Assembly: GCA_029262055.1 (NCBI GenBank)
Contig: JAJDAD010000045.1
Span: 26,617 to 90,616, forward strand
Direction: 5' to 3'
DNA length: 64,000 nucleotides
Source: Candidatus Zhuqueibacterota bacterium
GTDB lineage: Bacteria; Zhuqueibacterota; Zhuqueibacteria; Oceanimicrobiales; Oceanimicrobiaceae
Shown here: positions 45,801-54,595 of the stretch, in pieces
Numbering within the stretch: position 1 is the first letter of the stretch
Layout: the number at the start of each line of letters is the position of its first letter
The notes under the pieces: generated by a model
The model's input: only the letters and a program-made list of their open reading frames with translations
What the model was told of the DNA's origin: nothing
Databases searched by the model: none
Translations under genes and position numbers: made by a program

Positions 45801-46173
45801 GCCGATTTATCACAGAATTAACTTGTATGTAAGCTTTTTGTGCGCTATTGCTTAAAACCCAAACGATCTCGTCTCTGGAATCCCCGTTCAAATCTGCGGA
45901 TACCACGTCAACACACGACCAGTGGAAATCAGTTGGTAAGGGTGTAGTCTGTTTATCCCACCGATTAATCGTATAGTTTTTCCTGTCGAAATCAAAAGCC
46001 TGCAAGGACGCCTCATCGTTATTTACGATCTCCAGCAGATAAGCTTCCGCTGACTTAGCAATTGTATAGTGTCCATCAAATGGGTCATCGGTTCTTTGAG
46101 CTGTAAGGGTAGATGCCAAAATAAAAAATACAAATACAATACAGAAAGCTCGTATCGCAGGTAAGGCTTGCAT
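42883..46173 (-). CDS. Large secreted FG-GAP/VCBS repeat protein with C-terminal sorting domain
   Basis: A 1096-residue secreted protein. Start ATG 46173 has AAGGAGGA close upstream (GTG at 46176 is possible); signal peptide AFCIVFVFFILASTLTAQ. Multiple FG-GAP/VCBS-type calcium-binding repeats carry DLNGDSRDEIV, DYDQDGTDEIVM, DLDGDGRDEIVF, DINNDGKDDIVS and DFDRDGYR. A CARDB-like segment (APRHPEPGDTLSILTRFHNYSLKDLN) precedes the FlgD-like sorting domain (NYPNPFNPSTRIRF, NTLGQKVETLV, ASGPYFYQIT). It likely sits outside the cell or on the surface and binds carbohydrate or another surface ligand. The hybrid regulator gene lies 280 bases away on the same strand, suggesting a connected regulon. Confidence 0.88.
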   Translation of the reverse strand: MQALPAIRAFCIVFVFFILASTLTAQRTDDPFDGHYTIAKSAEAYLLEIVNNDEASLQAFDFDRKNYTINRWDKQTTPLPTDFHWSCVDVVSADLNGDSRDEIVWVLSNSAQKAYIQVNSVINRRIQPGIRILAPFDCITDKEMATTRLITGNFVPDAKEELALAYMGTDGKFHVKIYQAVGSNMQLVKLAENSSIGVAGKVWHNAEYDFTGDHFDITAIDYDQDGTDEIVMVHKLDIDFSPRHFYFRTVSFDVTGENDVLSTTVSDLGPIELDYGNAQGHYAHRIGRISRPSLACGDLDGDGRDEIVFGHIVSTRHDYFPFMAHKSEIFTVHMLGTSSNGNVSFFNGPNLKLVGSFVSSGHAQNWHRHRSSMTVACADINNDGKDDIVSSSPDSLHMFSYNGFSGQLEDKTGVDCNDQRVYDHRQPSFAIADVNVDTSASEWTKEIVYMRYSPGRGDISLGIAALENGRLKEKASYPIQPESYAKTNELRYALALGDFDRDGYRLGPPELVATIPDVREPRVIINAPPVHFDIIDGMEYDLGSAFDGDSEFISSYTHSEGTTNELLIKNVADWDYSFGGSYEINLFVASANTAFTGKHGQYFEDSDFDTESIVEVTSIDASKNDWYYTTITDYHLFEYPLVFDSGEIGNVLVQYPEFKGDEWTHGKSQDARHIIPNHEAGNILSYAGFTDMRDRDTLSIEGTRYTLSDEYPADGGYWQLDLSNTTQTSFLKKTYNNNSWELNINLLDQAEFFGLEIGGGVNFQSSGRYDSEKIISSAITAGTGTNVEVNLGKLDKQSFGEVDYKITPYVYYSENGAFILDYIAEPIAIANGTAVDTTWWDRHYSSHPDLAFIQPWRYDVEKGFLPNITDAKRTQTKDLIFAPRHPEPGDTLSILTRFHNYSLKDLNENISIQYFLGDPDNGGELMNVLYEGLETSEIVLAADLPEREEMVSKVDWVIPANIDYQPRIYAVLDPDNAITEIHENNNKGNAVLEIRGVVTAIDDYENVIPTDYALEQNYPNPFNPSTRIRFTVPTAGMVKIDIFNTLGQKVETLVDKRMAGGVHEVKFTAENLASGPYFYQITAGDFVDVRKMMLLR

Positions 46174-46453
46174 CACGTCCTCCTTGTTTGGTAATTCGCA
46201 AACTATGGATTTCCCAAGACGCTCAGACTTTGCTTAGGATTAGAGAATCATATGATTTGTGCTTTTTCGGCATTCTCGTTCGCTTGTGCAACGGCTTAGA
46301 AACATTCTGCCTGACCGAAGCCAATTTAATTTAATAAATGAAAAGCGGGCGTACTAAACACCCATGTTGCATAATGCGAAACATATGTTGTGCCAAGAGA
46401 CAGGAAGCTTGCAGGAGTTAAGAAATATGGAAGTACTGATACTGGTGCAGGTT

Positions 46454-49400
46454 TTATGACTGAGAGGAAGCGTATTCGGTGGGGGTTGTGCCAAACTGCT
46501 CCCGGAAACATTTACGAAAATAAGCAGGACTGTTGAATCCCGTCATGTAGGCAATCTCGGAAACAGTTGCGGCTTGTTGCTCTAGAAGCTGGGCAGCTCG
46601 CTTTAGACGCAGGGAGCGGATAAACTCGCTGGTGGACTGATTGATTAAAGCATGTAATTTACGATGCAGTTGTGACCGGCTCAGGTAAATCTCTTTACTC
46701 AACCACGCTACACTCAAATCAGGATCATCCAGCCGCCGCTCAACCAATTGCATGGCGCGCTGCAGAAAGGCTTCGTCCGCCGGCGTGATGGCAATGTCTG
46801 CCGGCTGCAATTTTACTTCACGGCTGAAGCGCTCACGCAGTTTACGGCGCTGGTCGATCAGGTTTTGAATACGCACTCTTAATTCAGTTGAATTAAAGGG
46901 TTTGATGAGATAATCATCCGCACCGAGTTGCAGTCCTTCTACTTTGCTCTCTCCAGAGGACTTGGCGGTGAGCAGAATAATTGGAATGTGGCTGGTGCGC
47001 TCATCCGATTTTATTTTCTTGCAAAATTGATAGCCATCCATTGCGGGCATCATGACATCGCTGATGATTAAATCGGGCATCAGGTCGGCGGCTTTGTCAA
47101 ATCCCTCCTGGCCGTCGGCCGCTTCGAGAACACGATACGATCCCGTTAAGATATCGCTAATATAGGCCCTCATTTCAGGATTGTCCTCTACCACCAGGAT
47201 AATCGTGGGATCTGTATCAGAAGTCAGCTTATTTTCCAGGCTCGGTTGTGCTTCTTCGTTTATGATTGCTTCAGAAAACGGCGGTAACCGGAATGAACCG
47301 CCTTTTGTACTTAATTCTATTTTATCACTTAAGATTTCTTCTGGTTTTAAATGGTCTTTACCCTGGGGTAGTCGAATCGTAAATATCGCGCCTTTCCCCA
47401 TTTCGCTTGTCACGTTGATTTCACCCTGGTGTAATGCCACCAGTTCTTTGGTTAGAGCGAGCCCAACACCACTGCCTTGCTGGTTTGTGTCGCTTGCCTG
47501 GTAAAAGCGGTCAAAAATGTGCGGTAAATGTGTGGCTGGAATACCAGCGCCTGTGTCGGAGACGGTGATATCTACAAAATCAGAAACGATAGCAGTTGAA
47601 TCAAACGACGTATCATCCCCCACGCTACTGCTACTGCCACTGGTAACTACCACTTTTATGCTTCCGCCATCCGTTGTAAATTTAAACGCATTCGAGAGCA
47701 GGTTGTTAAATACTTGTTCCATTTTGTCGTAGTCGTAATAGAGCATCAGCGCTTCGTCATTCGATTTGAACCGTAAGGCGATCTGTCTGGATTGTGCCAG
47801 GGACTCGAAAGAGTTTAGAATGCCTTTTAGAAATGCAATCAGGTTACCTGGCCGGGCACAAAGCATCAGCTTTCCGGATTCCAACTTGGAAAGGTCCATC
47901 ATCTGATTGACCAAACGCAAAAGTCGATGCGCATTACGTATAATCAATTTGTATTGGTTCTTAATATTGCCGCCAAAGTCACCAGTGAGAAGTTTTTCTG
48001 CCGGGCCCAGAATCAGCGTTAACGGCGTCCGGAACTCATGCGAGATGTTGGCAAAAAAGCGCGACTTAATGTGGTCCAATTCGTGTAATTTTTCCGCTTC
48101 CAGATGCTCAAGGTGCAATTGATCTTTCAGCCGCCGCCGGTTGAGCTCGAAGTTCAGGCCCATGAAGATGATGGCGATGATGCCCACAGCAAACAACGAA
48201 TAGGCCCAGCTGGTTTTCCACCACGGCGGGTGGATAATGAGTCTTAGTGAGGCGCCTTCTTGATTCCAAACTCCATCATTGTTTGAACCTATCACTTTGA
48301 ACAGATAATCTCCGGCGCTCAGATTTGTATAGTTCACAAAACGTCTGGTGCCGGAGTCAATCCATTCTGTATCAAAACCTTCCATCATGTATTTATATTG
48401 ATTTTTACCCGGTGCGCGATAATCCAATGCTGCAAACTCTAACGAAAAGACGTTATCCTTGTAAGATAATTCAATCTGCTCCTCTTCGATGATGGCATTT
48501 CTCAACATGGTTCGGCTGTCCAACTTCTGACCCGTTGAGGACGATCGACTTAAAAGCTGGAAGTCTGTAATAACGACGGGTGGTTTATGCGGATTATCCT
48601 CAATCAGTTCGGGATAAAAAGAAATAAAACCGTCAATGCCGCCAAACAGCATCTCACCATCCCTGTAATATCCAGCCGGGCTAAACTCAATAATCTGAAT
48701 TCCATCTCTAACATCATAGTTTTTAAATTTATTGGTTTCGGGATTAAATCTGGATAAGCCTTTATTTGTGCTGATCCAAAGATTGCCCTGATTATCACAT
48801 AAGATTTTTTGGATTGAATTATTCAGTAACCCGTCCTTTTCTGTGTAACGAGTGAATTGCTCTTTTTGCCGATCATATTTATTCAGCCCGATGGCGGTGC
48901 CAATCCAAACGACGCCGGAGCGATCTTCACAAATTGTATTAATTTCATCATAACTTAGACTATTGGGATTTTCAGGATCGTGTTTATAATGTGTAAATTG
49001 TTCGGTTTCAGGGTCAAATTTATCAAGTCCTGCAAATGTCCCAATCCATAATACACCCAAACGATCTTCATAAATCGCCTGGACCGTATTATTACACAAG
49101 CTATGAGGATTTAGTGGATTGTGCTCGTATTGTTCAAATAGTTCGGTTCTACGGTCAAATTTGCTTAATCCACTGTAGGTTCCAATCCAAAGCACACCCG
49201 ATCGATCTTCAATAATCGAAAAAACAAGATCTTTATATATGCTATTTGGATTAAGAGGATCATGTTGATATCTGGTAAATTGCCCTGTTTTATGGTTAAA
49301 TCGATTAAGCCCGTTTTTGGTGCCAATCCAGAATAGACCCGAATGATCTTCATAGATTGAATACACATTTTCATGGCCTATACTTTGAGGATTTTGAAGA

Positions 49401-50623
49401 GCGTGTTTGTGGTTTGTAAGTCGCTTCGATGTACGGTCAAGTTTGACAAGCCCGTTACCAACAGATCCGATCCAAAGTATACCAGAACTGTCCTTATAAA
49501 TTGACTTAACTGTATGTCGATTCAGGCCATTAAGGTTTTGAGGATTGTGCTTGTATTGCTTAAATTGTTCCTTTTGACGATTGAACTTATTAAGCCCGCC
49601 GACCCAGGTTCCAAGCCAAAGTATACCCGATCGGTCTTCATAAAGTGAAATCACTTCATCATCACTAACACTTGTGGGATCAACCGGATTGTGCTTGAAA
49701 TGTGTAAATTGTTCCGTTTGAGGATCAAATTTATCAACTCCGTCACTTGTTCCAAGCCATAACTCACCCGATTTATCCTCCAGTATTGCCCAGACTTTAT
49801 TATGACTCAGACTATTTGCCAAATCCGGATCATGCTTGTAACGGATAAATTCTCCCGTTTCCGGATTGAATTTATTGAGCCCTCCCCCGTTGGTTCCCAG
49901 CCAAAGAATACCCGTGTGATCCTCGTAAATTAGCCAAATATCATTATCACTCAGGCTATTCTGGTTATTAGGATCATGCCTGAAATGAGCAAATTGTTCT
50001 GTTTGCGGATCAAATTTGTTCAGTCCGTCGCTCGAGGTAAGCCAAAGCATACCAAATTGATCCTCGCAAATAGAAGTAATCCCGCCTTTGCTTATACTAT
50101 TTGGTTTCTCAGGATCATGTTTATAATGGGTAAATTGTCCACTAATTGGATTAAATTTATTTAAACCGCCATACAAGGTTCCAATCCATAGAATACCCGA
50201 ATGGTCCTCAAAAACAAAAAAAACATTATCATTACTTAAGCAATTGGTCCCGTTGGGATCGTATCTGTAACGGATGAACTGTTTTGTCTTTCTGTCAAAC
50301 TTATTGAATCCGGCGTTTTCAGTTCCAATCCACAGTATTCCCGTTTGGTCTTCACTGATTAAACTGATCTTGTTACTACTTATGCTATATGGGTCATCCG
50401 GATTGTGCTGGTAGACAGTAAAACTGTATCCATCATACTTATTTAGACCACCTGAAAAGGTGCCAAACCACATAAATCCTTTACTGTCTTGCAGAATGGA
50501 TTGAACCGCACTTTGAGAGAGTCCATGTTCCAAAGTAATATGTTCGAATTGTATGTCCTGGGAGGAGAGAGGCGACAAACTTCCCAATAGGCAGAAAACT
50601 GATGGTAATAACGATTTATTCAT
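46454..50623 (-). CDS. Hybrid two-component regulator: 14-blade sensor, kinase, receiver, AraC-type DNA-binding domain
   Basis: A 1389-residue membrane regulator. ATG 50623 gives a signal peptide (SVFCLLGSLSPLSSQ); upstream in-frame starts do not. Residues 25-720 have 14 two-component regulator propeller repeats (GILWIGT-GGLNKF type), that is two seven-bladed propellers. Then Y_Y_Y (residues about 740-820), a membrane helix (SLFAVGIIAIIFMGLNF), HisKA (FFANISHEFRTPLTLI), HATPase (NNLLSNAFKFT, DTGAGIP, GSGVGLALTKEL), a receiver with ISDVMMPAMDG and an AraC-type helix-turn-helix (MTGFNSPAYFRKCFREQFGTTP). Such proteins sense a periplasmic polysaccharide and activate genes for its use. Confidence 0.95.
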   Translation of the reverse strand: MNKSLLPSVFCLLGSLSPLSSQDIQFEHITLEHGLSQSAVQSILQDSKGFMWFGTFSGGLNKYDGYSFTVYQHNPDDPYSISSNKISLISEDQTGILWIGTENAGFNKFDRKTKQFIRYRYDPNGTNCLSNDNVFFVFEDHSGILWIGTLYGGLNKFNPISGQFTHYKHDPEKPNSISKGGITSICEDQFGMLWLTSSDGLNKFDPQTEQFAHFRHDPNNQNSLSDNDIWLIYEDHTGILWLGTNGGGLNKFNPETGEFIRYKHDPDLANSLSHNKVWAILEDKSGELWLGTSDGVDKFDPQTEQFTHFKHNPVDPTSVSDDEVISLYEDRSGILWLGTWVGGLNKFNRQKEQFKQYKHNPQNLNGLNRHTVKSIYKDSSGILWIGSVGNGLVKLDRTSKRLTNHKHALQNPQSIGHENVYSIYEDHSGLFWIGTKNGLNRFNHKTGQFTRYQHDPLNPNSIYKDLVFSIIEDRSGVLWIGTYSGLSKFDRRTELFEQYEHNPLNPHSLCNNTVQAIYEDRLGVLWIGTFAGLDKFDPETEQFTHYKHDPENPNSLSYDEINTICEDRSGVVWIGTAIGLNKYDRQKEQFTRYTEKDGLLNNSIQKILCDNQGNLWISTNKGLSRFNPETNKFKNYDVRDGIQIIEFSPAGYYRDGEMLFGGIDGFISFYPELIEDNPHKPPVVITDFQLLSRSSSTGQKLDSRTMLRNAIIEEEQIELSYKDNVFSLEFAALDYRAPGKNQYKYMMEGFDTEWIDSGTRRFVNYTNLSAGDYLFKVIGSNNDGVWNQEGASLRLIIHPPWWKTSWAYSLFAVGIIAIIFMGLNFELNRRRLKDQLHLEHLEAEKLHELDHIKSRFFANISHEFRTPLTLILGPAEKLLTGDFGGNIKNQYKLIIRNAHRLLRLVNQMMDLSKLESGKLMLCARPGNLIAFLKGILNSFESLAQSRQIALRFKSNDEALMLYYDYDKMEQVFNNLLSNAFKFTTDGGSIKVVVTSGSSSSVGDDTSFDSTAIVSDFVDITVSDTGAGIPATHLPHIFDRFYQASDTNQQGSGVGLALTKELVALHQGEINVTSEMGKGAIFTIRLPQGKDHLKPEEILSDKIELSTKGGSFRLPPFSEAIINEEAQPSLENKLTSDTDPTIILVVEDNPEMRAYISDILTGSYRVLEAADGQEGFDKAADLMPDLIISDVMMPAMDGYQFCKKIKSDERTSHIPIILLTAKSSGESKVEGLQLGADDYLIKPFNSTELRVRIQNLIDQRRKLRERFSREVKLQPADIAITPADEAFLQRAMQLVERRLDDPDLSVAWLSKEIYLSRSQLHRKLHALINQSTSEFIRSLRLKRAAQLLEQQAATVSEIAYMTGFNSPAYFRKCFREQFGTTPTEYASSQS
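48620..50530 (-). repeat. Tandem propeller-blade coding repeats
   Basis: Inside the hybrid regulator gene, about 14 units of roughly 144 bases each encode propeller blades that share the pattern W-I/L-G-T-x-x-x-G-L-N-K-F. They are diverged at the DNA level but clearly periodic. They explain the repetitive appearance of this stretch without any mobile element. Confidence 0.75.
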
Positions 50624-51466
50624 CGAGCACTTCGGCAAAACAATCATCTCACGTTTTATCGTCAGTGTTGAAAATGACTCGGGAATTGCATTCCCGGCGT
50701 GACACCTTGTTGTAGAGCCATCCGTGATACTCTTTATGGAAGCGAACAACGAAGAATCTGATCCGGAAAAGGAAGGCAAGGTTGTGGCGATCTACGTCCT
50801 GTCCTGACGTGCCCCTGCGCCTTGGGTTAACCTCTACGGCTTTCCGAATCTCAATTTTCGGCTGCGTCTCCGCCGCACCGGGTAAGGCGGTTATCGTTGG
50901 GATCATTCACGTGGCAACTGTCTCTATATAGATATTTTCGGCTGTTCGATAATTAATCGGCTTCGTGCTTTCGTGCACAAAAAACTTGCCGCCGATGTGC
51001 ACAGCAGGGGGTGCCGCCAGTGCCAGAACATCACTACATGTTCTGTGCAGAGAGTCAAAGGGGTGGCTGGTTTGTTGGGGGTGTTCACTTGGTCTCACAC
51101 TCAATTCTGATGTTACTCATCTTGATCTTAACCTTAATCTACTGAAATAGTCGCTGCGGCGCAATTGCTTTGTGCTGTGATTGTATACAGTCCCAGCGCC
51201 ACTTAGAGCGCCGGACTCTATCAAATGCTGCCGGAGGTTCTTCGTATACCTGTGTTTGGTTCGAGCCGGCACAATGTCTCAGGCTGTGTGGCGTTAATGA
51301 TATCGGGGATTCGTTCAGAGGTGGGTGTGAAAGTCCGAAATGTGTTCACTTGGTGATACAAGCATCGCTGTAAGTCCGCTTTCGCGGATAACGCGTCAAG
51401 GGGACTGATGGCGGTTAGCCCGACCGTCTGCTGGCACGAACATCATTCGACCCGCAGTTCCAGGGT
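50624..51466. other. Long non-coding region with 13-bp direct repeat
   Basis: This is the longest gene-free stretch. It holds no supported gene: the small frames have poor composition and no ribosome site. The exact 13-mer GTGTTCACTTGGT occurs twice, at 51081-51093 and 51342-51354, 248 bases apart. The first 200 bases next to 50623 probably hold the hybrid regulator promoter. Parts such as GGGTGTGAAAGTCCG near 51330 vaguely recall group II intron 5' regions, but no reverse transcriptase or domain V is visible. Confidence 0.35.
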
Positions 51467-52405
51467 TCATTTGACGGGTAGGTTGGGTACGGCCCGACGT
51501 CGCTCTTCTCTTTGCCGGCGCATGCGGTCTTTACGTTCTTGCGCACAGCCCTGGATCGATTCAAAGCGGCCGGGCAACGTATCCTGCACTTCTACTTTCC
51601 GGCTCACCGGATTGTAGACATGTCTTACAATCGTATTTATATACGGTCCTCTGTCTCCGGAACCAGGGTGTGAATAAAGCACATGCATTTTGCCATAACC
51701 ACCATCAGCGGTCCGGAAAGTGTAGACGCCAAAGCCGAGCTCGAAGTCGGACGAATACCCGTCCGCGGGCGCTTCCTTGATTGCGTAGAACAGGTGCCTG
51801 TCGGTGCCGTGGAAACGAAACTCGATGTTTTCTCCATTCGCCGCCATGAGCATCCCTCGTCCCCTTCTGCCCGACTTTTCCCAATCAAAGTGCAACGATA
51901 TCGGGTAACCGGGTGGTAGCTCGATCGTGTGCGAGCCGATGATTCTGCGTTGACCTCCGGTATCGTCTTCCCGTGACTGGTGCATTATTTCCTTAAAACA
52001 GCTCGTGATTATTGGCAAGTTTTGCGGATCATCCACCGGGTGCAATTCAAATTTATCCGGCCACGACTTGAGTTCGTGCTGCCCATAGTGAATCGGATAG
52101 TAACCTGGTTTTGTAATCAAGAGCGTGTCGACCGAACTGTACTTTTGCCGTAACTCAAATACACCCTGTTCGTCAGATTGAGTTCTTCCGGTCGCCTTCT
52201 CCATGCCACCGGAGTCAAAATTACGCAAGGGGATGGTCCACGTCGTCAATTGTACGTCGCAGCCGGAAACGGGTTTGCCGGTGTCCGCATCCAAAACTGT
52301 GGCCTTGAATTGTCGCGGCGTCTCAAAACAGCCGGTTGTCGCCAACAACAAAATGACAAAGCAGAGCAGGCGCCGGCAGCATTTGGCGGGCACGGCTTCA
52401 GTCAT
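51467..52405 (-). CDS. Lipoprotein with carboxypeptidase-regulatory-like domain
   Basis: A 312-residue lipoprotein (lipobox LLLATTGC, Cys 26). Residues 30-115 form a carboxypeptidase-regulatory-like beta-sandwich (KATVLDADTGKPVSGCDVQLTT, QSDEQGVFELRQKYSSVDTLLITKPGYYP). The rest has no domain I know but shows strands such as DRHLFYAIKEAPADGYSSDFELGFGVYTFRT, ending in a very basic, Arg-rich tail (RKDRMRRQREERRRAVPNLPVK). It overlaps the upstream SRPBCC gene by eight bases. Function unknown. Confidence 0.7.
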   Translation of the reverse strand: MTEAVPAKCCRRLLCFVILLLATTGCFETPRQFKATVLDADTGKPVSGCDVQLTTWTIPLRNFDSGGMEKATGRTQSDEQGVFELRQKYSSVDTLLITKPGYYPIHYGQHELKSWPDKFELHPVDDPQNLPIITSCFKEIMHQSREDDTGGQRRIIGSHTIELPPGYPISLHFDWEKSGRRGRGMLMAANGENIEFRFHGTDRHLFYAIKEAPADGYSSDFELGFGVYTFRTADGGYGKMHVLYSHPGSGDRGPYINTIVRHVYNPVSRKVEVQDTLPGRFESIQGCAQERKDRMRRQREERRRAVPNLPVK

Positions 52406-52952
52406 TTGGCAGCGTCTCTGTCAGAAGCTCCTGTATCGGGCTGGATTCCACGATTCCTTTCAGCCGCCCGTAATTGCTCTGGGTTTCCTCGAGCATCATG
52501 GATTTAAACAGCGGCAGCAAGGACTTCCAGATAGCACCTTTCCCCGTTACTGTCGTCCTGGCCGCGAGTCCGGTGCTTTCCCCGTTGTCTGTAAAGCGGA
52601 CGTCAACCTCGGAAACCAGGACGTCATTGTCGATGGTAAACCGGCACTGCTCATTTTCCTTAAACGCCGTCAATTCTTCCAGCATCACCATTTCTTCGCC
52701 GCGCTGTACGAAGGTCAGGCGGAATTTGCTGCCGACCTGATTGGGGCCGCCGCTCAGCGTTTCGATGCTTTTGAAGCCGTTGAGCCACTCGCCCATTCGG
52801 CTTTCGTCGTTGAAGATCGCGAAGGTGTGTTCGACCGGGGCGTTGATCTCGACCCTTGATTCGTAAGTAAAGGTGGGCACAAAAACACCGATCAGCAGAA
52901 ACGCGATCGCCAGTACCGCGATTATTCCGAGCGCGTACTTGATTATTCTCAT
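52398..52952 (-). CDS. SRPBCC (START-like) domain protein
   Basis: A 184-residue protein. Residues 5-25 form a membrane or signal helix (YALGIIAVLAIAFLLIGVF). The rest is a SRPBCC/polyketide cyclase-type domain (ESRVEINAPVEHTFAIFNDESRMGEWLNGFKSIETLSGGPNQVGSKFRLTF is the characteristic beginning). ATG has GGGAGGA six bases before. START-like domains bind hydrophobic ligands; the ligand here is unknown. The anchor suggests it works at the cytoplasmic membrane. It overlaps the next gene by eight bases. Confidence 0.8.
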   Translation of the reverse strand: MRIIKYALGIIAVLAIAFLLIGVFVPTFTYESRVEINAPVEHTFAIFNDESRMGEWLNGFKSIETLSGGPNQVGSKFRLTFVQRGEEMVMLEELTAFKENEQCRFTIDNDVLVSEVDVRFTDNGESTGLAARTTVTGKGAIWKSLLPLFKSMMLEETQSNYGRLKGIVESSPIQELLTETLPND

Positions 52953-53061
52953 AATGGTTCCTCCCCAAGGTCAATTCGAATAAATTTCCTTGACTGGAAG
53001 ATATGGATTTGAGCAGCCCTTGTAAAGTCCCAATGCGCCCGGCAATCTTGAGATTGCACCC

Positions 53062-53865
53062 TCAGCGCTGAAGGCGGGTTTTTAGGATCACCGGCTCGTC
53101 GAGCTGCTCCTCCGGGAGAATGTGGCCATTCTTGTCAAAAGCGCCCCATTGGCTGTTTGCGACAAAGTAGAAGGAATCGCGGACGACCACCCCAAGCGTG
53201 GGATCCTCCATGTCGGGGTGGTTGGCTTCCAAAATGACGGCCCGCGTGATCGCCAGGCGGGAGTCGTTCAGATCGAGCCTGACAACACGGTGCGGTCGGA
53301 TTCCGTTTTGGATTGCGATCAGGCTATTCTGGTAAGAATAAAGCCCATCGACCCCGAGAGTACAAATCGTGTCACTGTGGGCAATTCTTTCTACCTTTTT
53401 GTCCGCCACGTCGATTTTAAAAACGCCCTGCGCATAGTCGGCCGCAAACAAGGTCTGCTCGTCCCCGGATAGCGCAAGCCCTTGCAGAGATGAGAAGTGA
53501 CCCGGAGCAATGAACTGTGTCAGTTCATCCCCGGCCCCATCCAGGTAGTAGATACTATTCTCTTTGCTATCAGACGCGTAAACCTGGCCCTCTTTTCCAA
53601 CTACCAGGTCGCCGAGAATGTGCTGCCCGGATTTGTTGGAAAGCAACCATCGGCCGTGCAGATTTCCGGTTGCGAGATCAAACCGGAAAATACCGGCCTG
53701 GCCATCCTGTTCGGGCTGATAGTCGAGCATTTGCGGTACTGAGCTGCTGGCGGTGTAAAGGTATTTTCCTTCCGCGCCCACCTGCATGCCGAAAACACTC
53801 CACAAACTATCAGCGCCAGAGTGCTTGAAGTCCTCGACACGGCTATGCCTGTCGATTCTGACTAT
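53062..53865 (-). CDS. SMP-30/gluconolactonase-like propeller, 3' part of a frameshifted gene
   Basis: About 267 residues in the frame that continues the upstream fragment. The first in-frame start (TTG 53805) is inside the domain. It reads IVRIDRHSRV, then a six-bladed SMP-30/gluconolactonase-like propeller (KYLYTASSSVPQM, QHILGDLVVGKEGQVYASDSKENSIYYLD, LQGLALSGDEQTLFAADYAQGVFKID, HRVVRLDLNDSRL). The domain needs the blade begun in the upstream frame (VTECVAFDAKTGSFFVSSIHQKK). It is thus the second half of a protein joined at an A8 run, and no independent ribosome binding site is seen. Confidence 0.75.
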   Translation of the reverse strand: MVRIDRHSRVEDFKHSGADSLWSVFGMQVGAEGKYLYTASSSVPQMLDYQPEQDGQAGIFRFDLATGNLHGRWLLSNKSGQHILGDLVVGKEGQVYASDSKENSIYYLDGAGDELTQFIAPGHFSSLQGLALSGDEQTLFAADYAQGVFKIDVADKKVERIAHSDTICTLGVDGLYSYQNSLIAIQNGIRPHRVVRLDLNDSRLAITRAVILEANHPDMEDPTLGVVVRDSFYFVANSQWGAFDKNGHILPEEQLDEPVILKTRLQR

Positions 53866-54371
53866 TTTTTTTGATGAATGCTGCTGACGAAGAAGGAGCC
53901 TGTTTTCGCGTCAAACGCAACGCATTCGGTGACCAGATCTCTTTCCCTGAGCTTGAAGGCGACAGTGTTGTCGCTGCGCGGCAGGTTCAAATCTTCGAAG
54001 CGTTGCAGCACTTGCCGGAACGCTTCAGTAGAGCGCAGTGCGACGAAGTCAGAATCTTGGCCGGCGGCAAAAAAGATCCGCATATCCGCGATCTTGTTGA
54101 GAAGAGTTAGCGCAGCTTCCTGATTGCCGATGAGCGCGTTCAACGCAGCGACATTGTACATCAGGCCCGGATGATTGGGCCGCAGGCGCAGGGCGGTCCC
54201 AAAATGCCCGAGACTGGTGGCGAAGTCGCCTTCCCGGTAGGCTTGCGCACCCCGGGCCTGGGCAGCACGGGCTCCTGACATCCCGGCGTCTTGCGCGCGC
54301 AGTTGCAATGCCCATAGCAGCAGGCCCATGAGCAGGATGGCCGGAATCATTTGCGTGAATCTTACGAACAT
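53862..54371 (-). CDS. TPR protein, 5' part of a frameshifted TPR/SMP-30-like gene
   Basis: 169 residues as read. Signal peptide (MIPAILLMGLLLWALQLRAQ) with GGAGTGAGAC before ATG 54371. Residues 30-105 contain two TPR repeats (ARGAQAYREGDFATSLGHFGTALRLRPNHPGLMYNVAALNALIGNQEAALTLLNKI is the TPR-type pattern). The end, RDLVTECVAFDAKTGSFFVSSIHQKK, is the first blade of a propeller that goes on in the -1/+1 frame. The stop TAG lies straight after eight A residues (T8 on the plus strand, 53865-53872); one extra A would join both parts into one protein of about 434 residues. Confidence 0.75.
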   Translation of the reverse strand: MFVRFTQMIPAILLMGLLLWALQLRAQDAGMSGARAAQARGAQAYREGDFATSLGHFGTALRLRPNHPGLMYNVAALNALIGNQEAALTLLNKIADMRIFFAAGQDSDFVALRSTEAFRQVLQRFEDLNLPRSDNTVAFKLRERDLVTECVAFDAKTGSFFVSSIHQKK

Positions 54372-54595
54372 GTCTCACTCCGGAACAAAGGTCATTTTGT
54401 TTGCAAAAAACCGGATGTGCGGCAGAGCCAGCACTGCAACGCGAGGAATTTTCGAATGGCCGGAGAGATTCTTCACACACATTCGTTTTTGAGTAGAGAC
54501 GTAAAATTCCGCACCGCTGCTCGCAATATCACTCAGCGATTGCTTTGGTGACAGAAATATCAGCCAAGAGTGTTAAACCTCGGACTCCGTCAGGC

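Noticed and set aside
48620..50530. Regular repeats that could suggest a CRISPR or satellite
   Set aside because: The units are about 144 bases, diverged, in frame and encode propeller blades of the regulator.
51300..51400. Possible degenerate group II intron (GGGTGTGAAAGTCCG)
   Set aside because: Only a short resemblance; no reverse transcriptase, no domain V hairpin and no clear boundaries.
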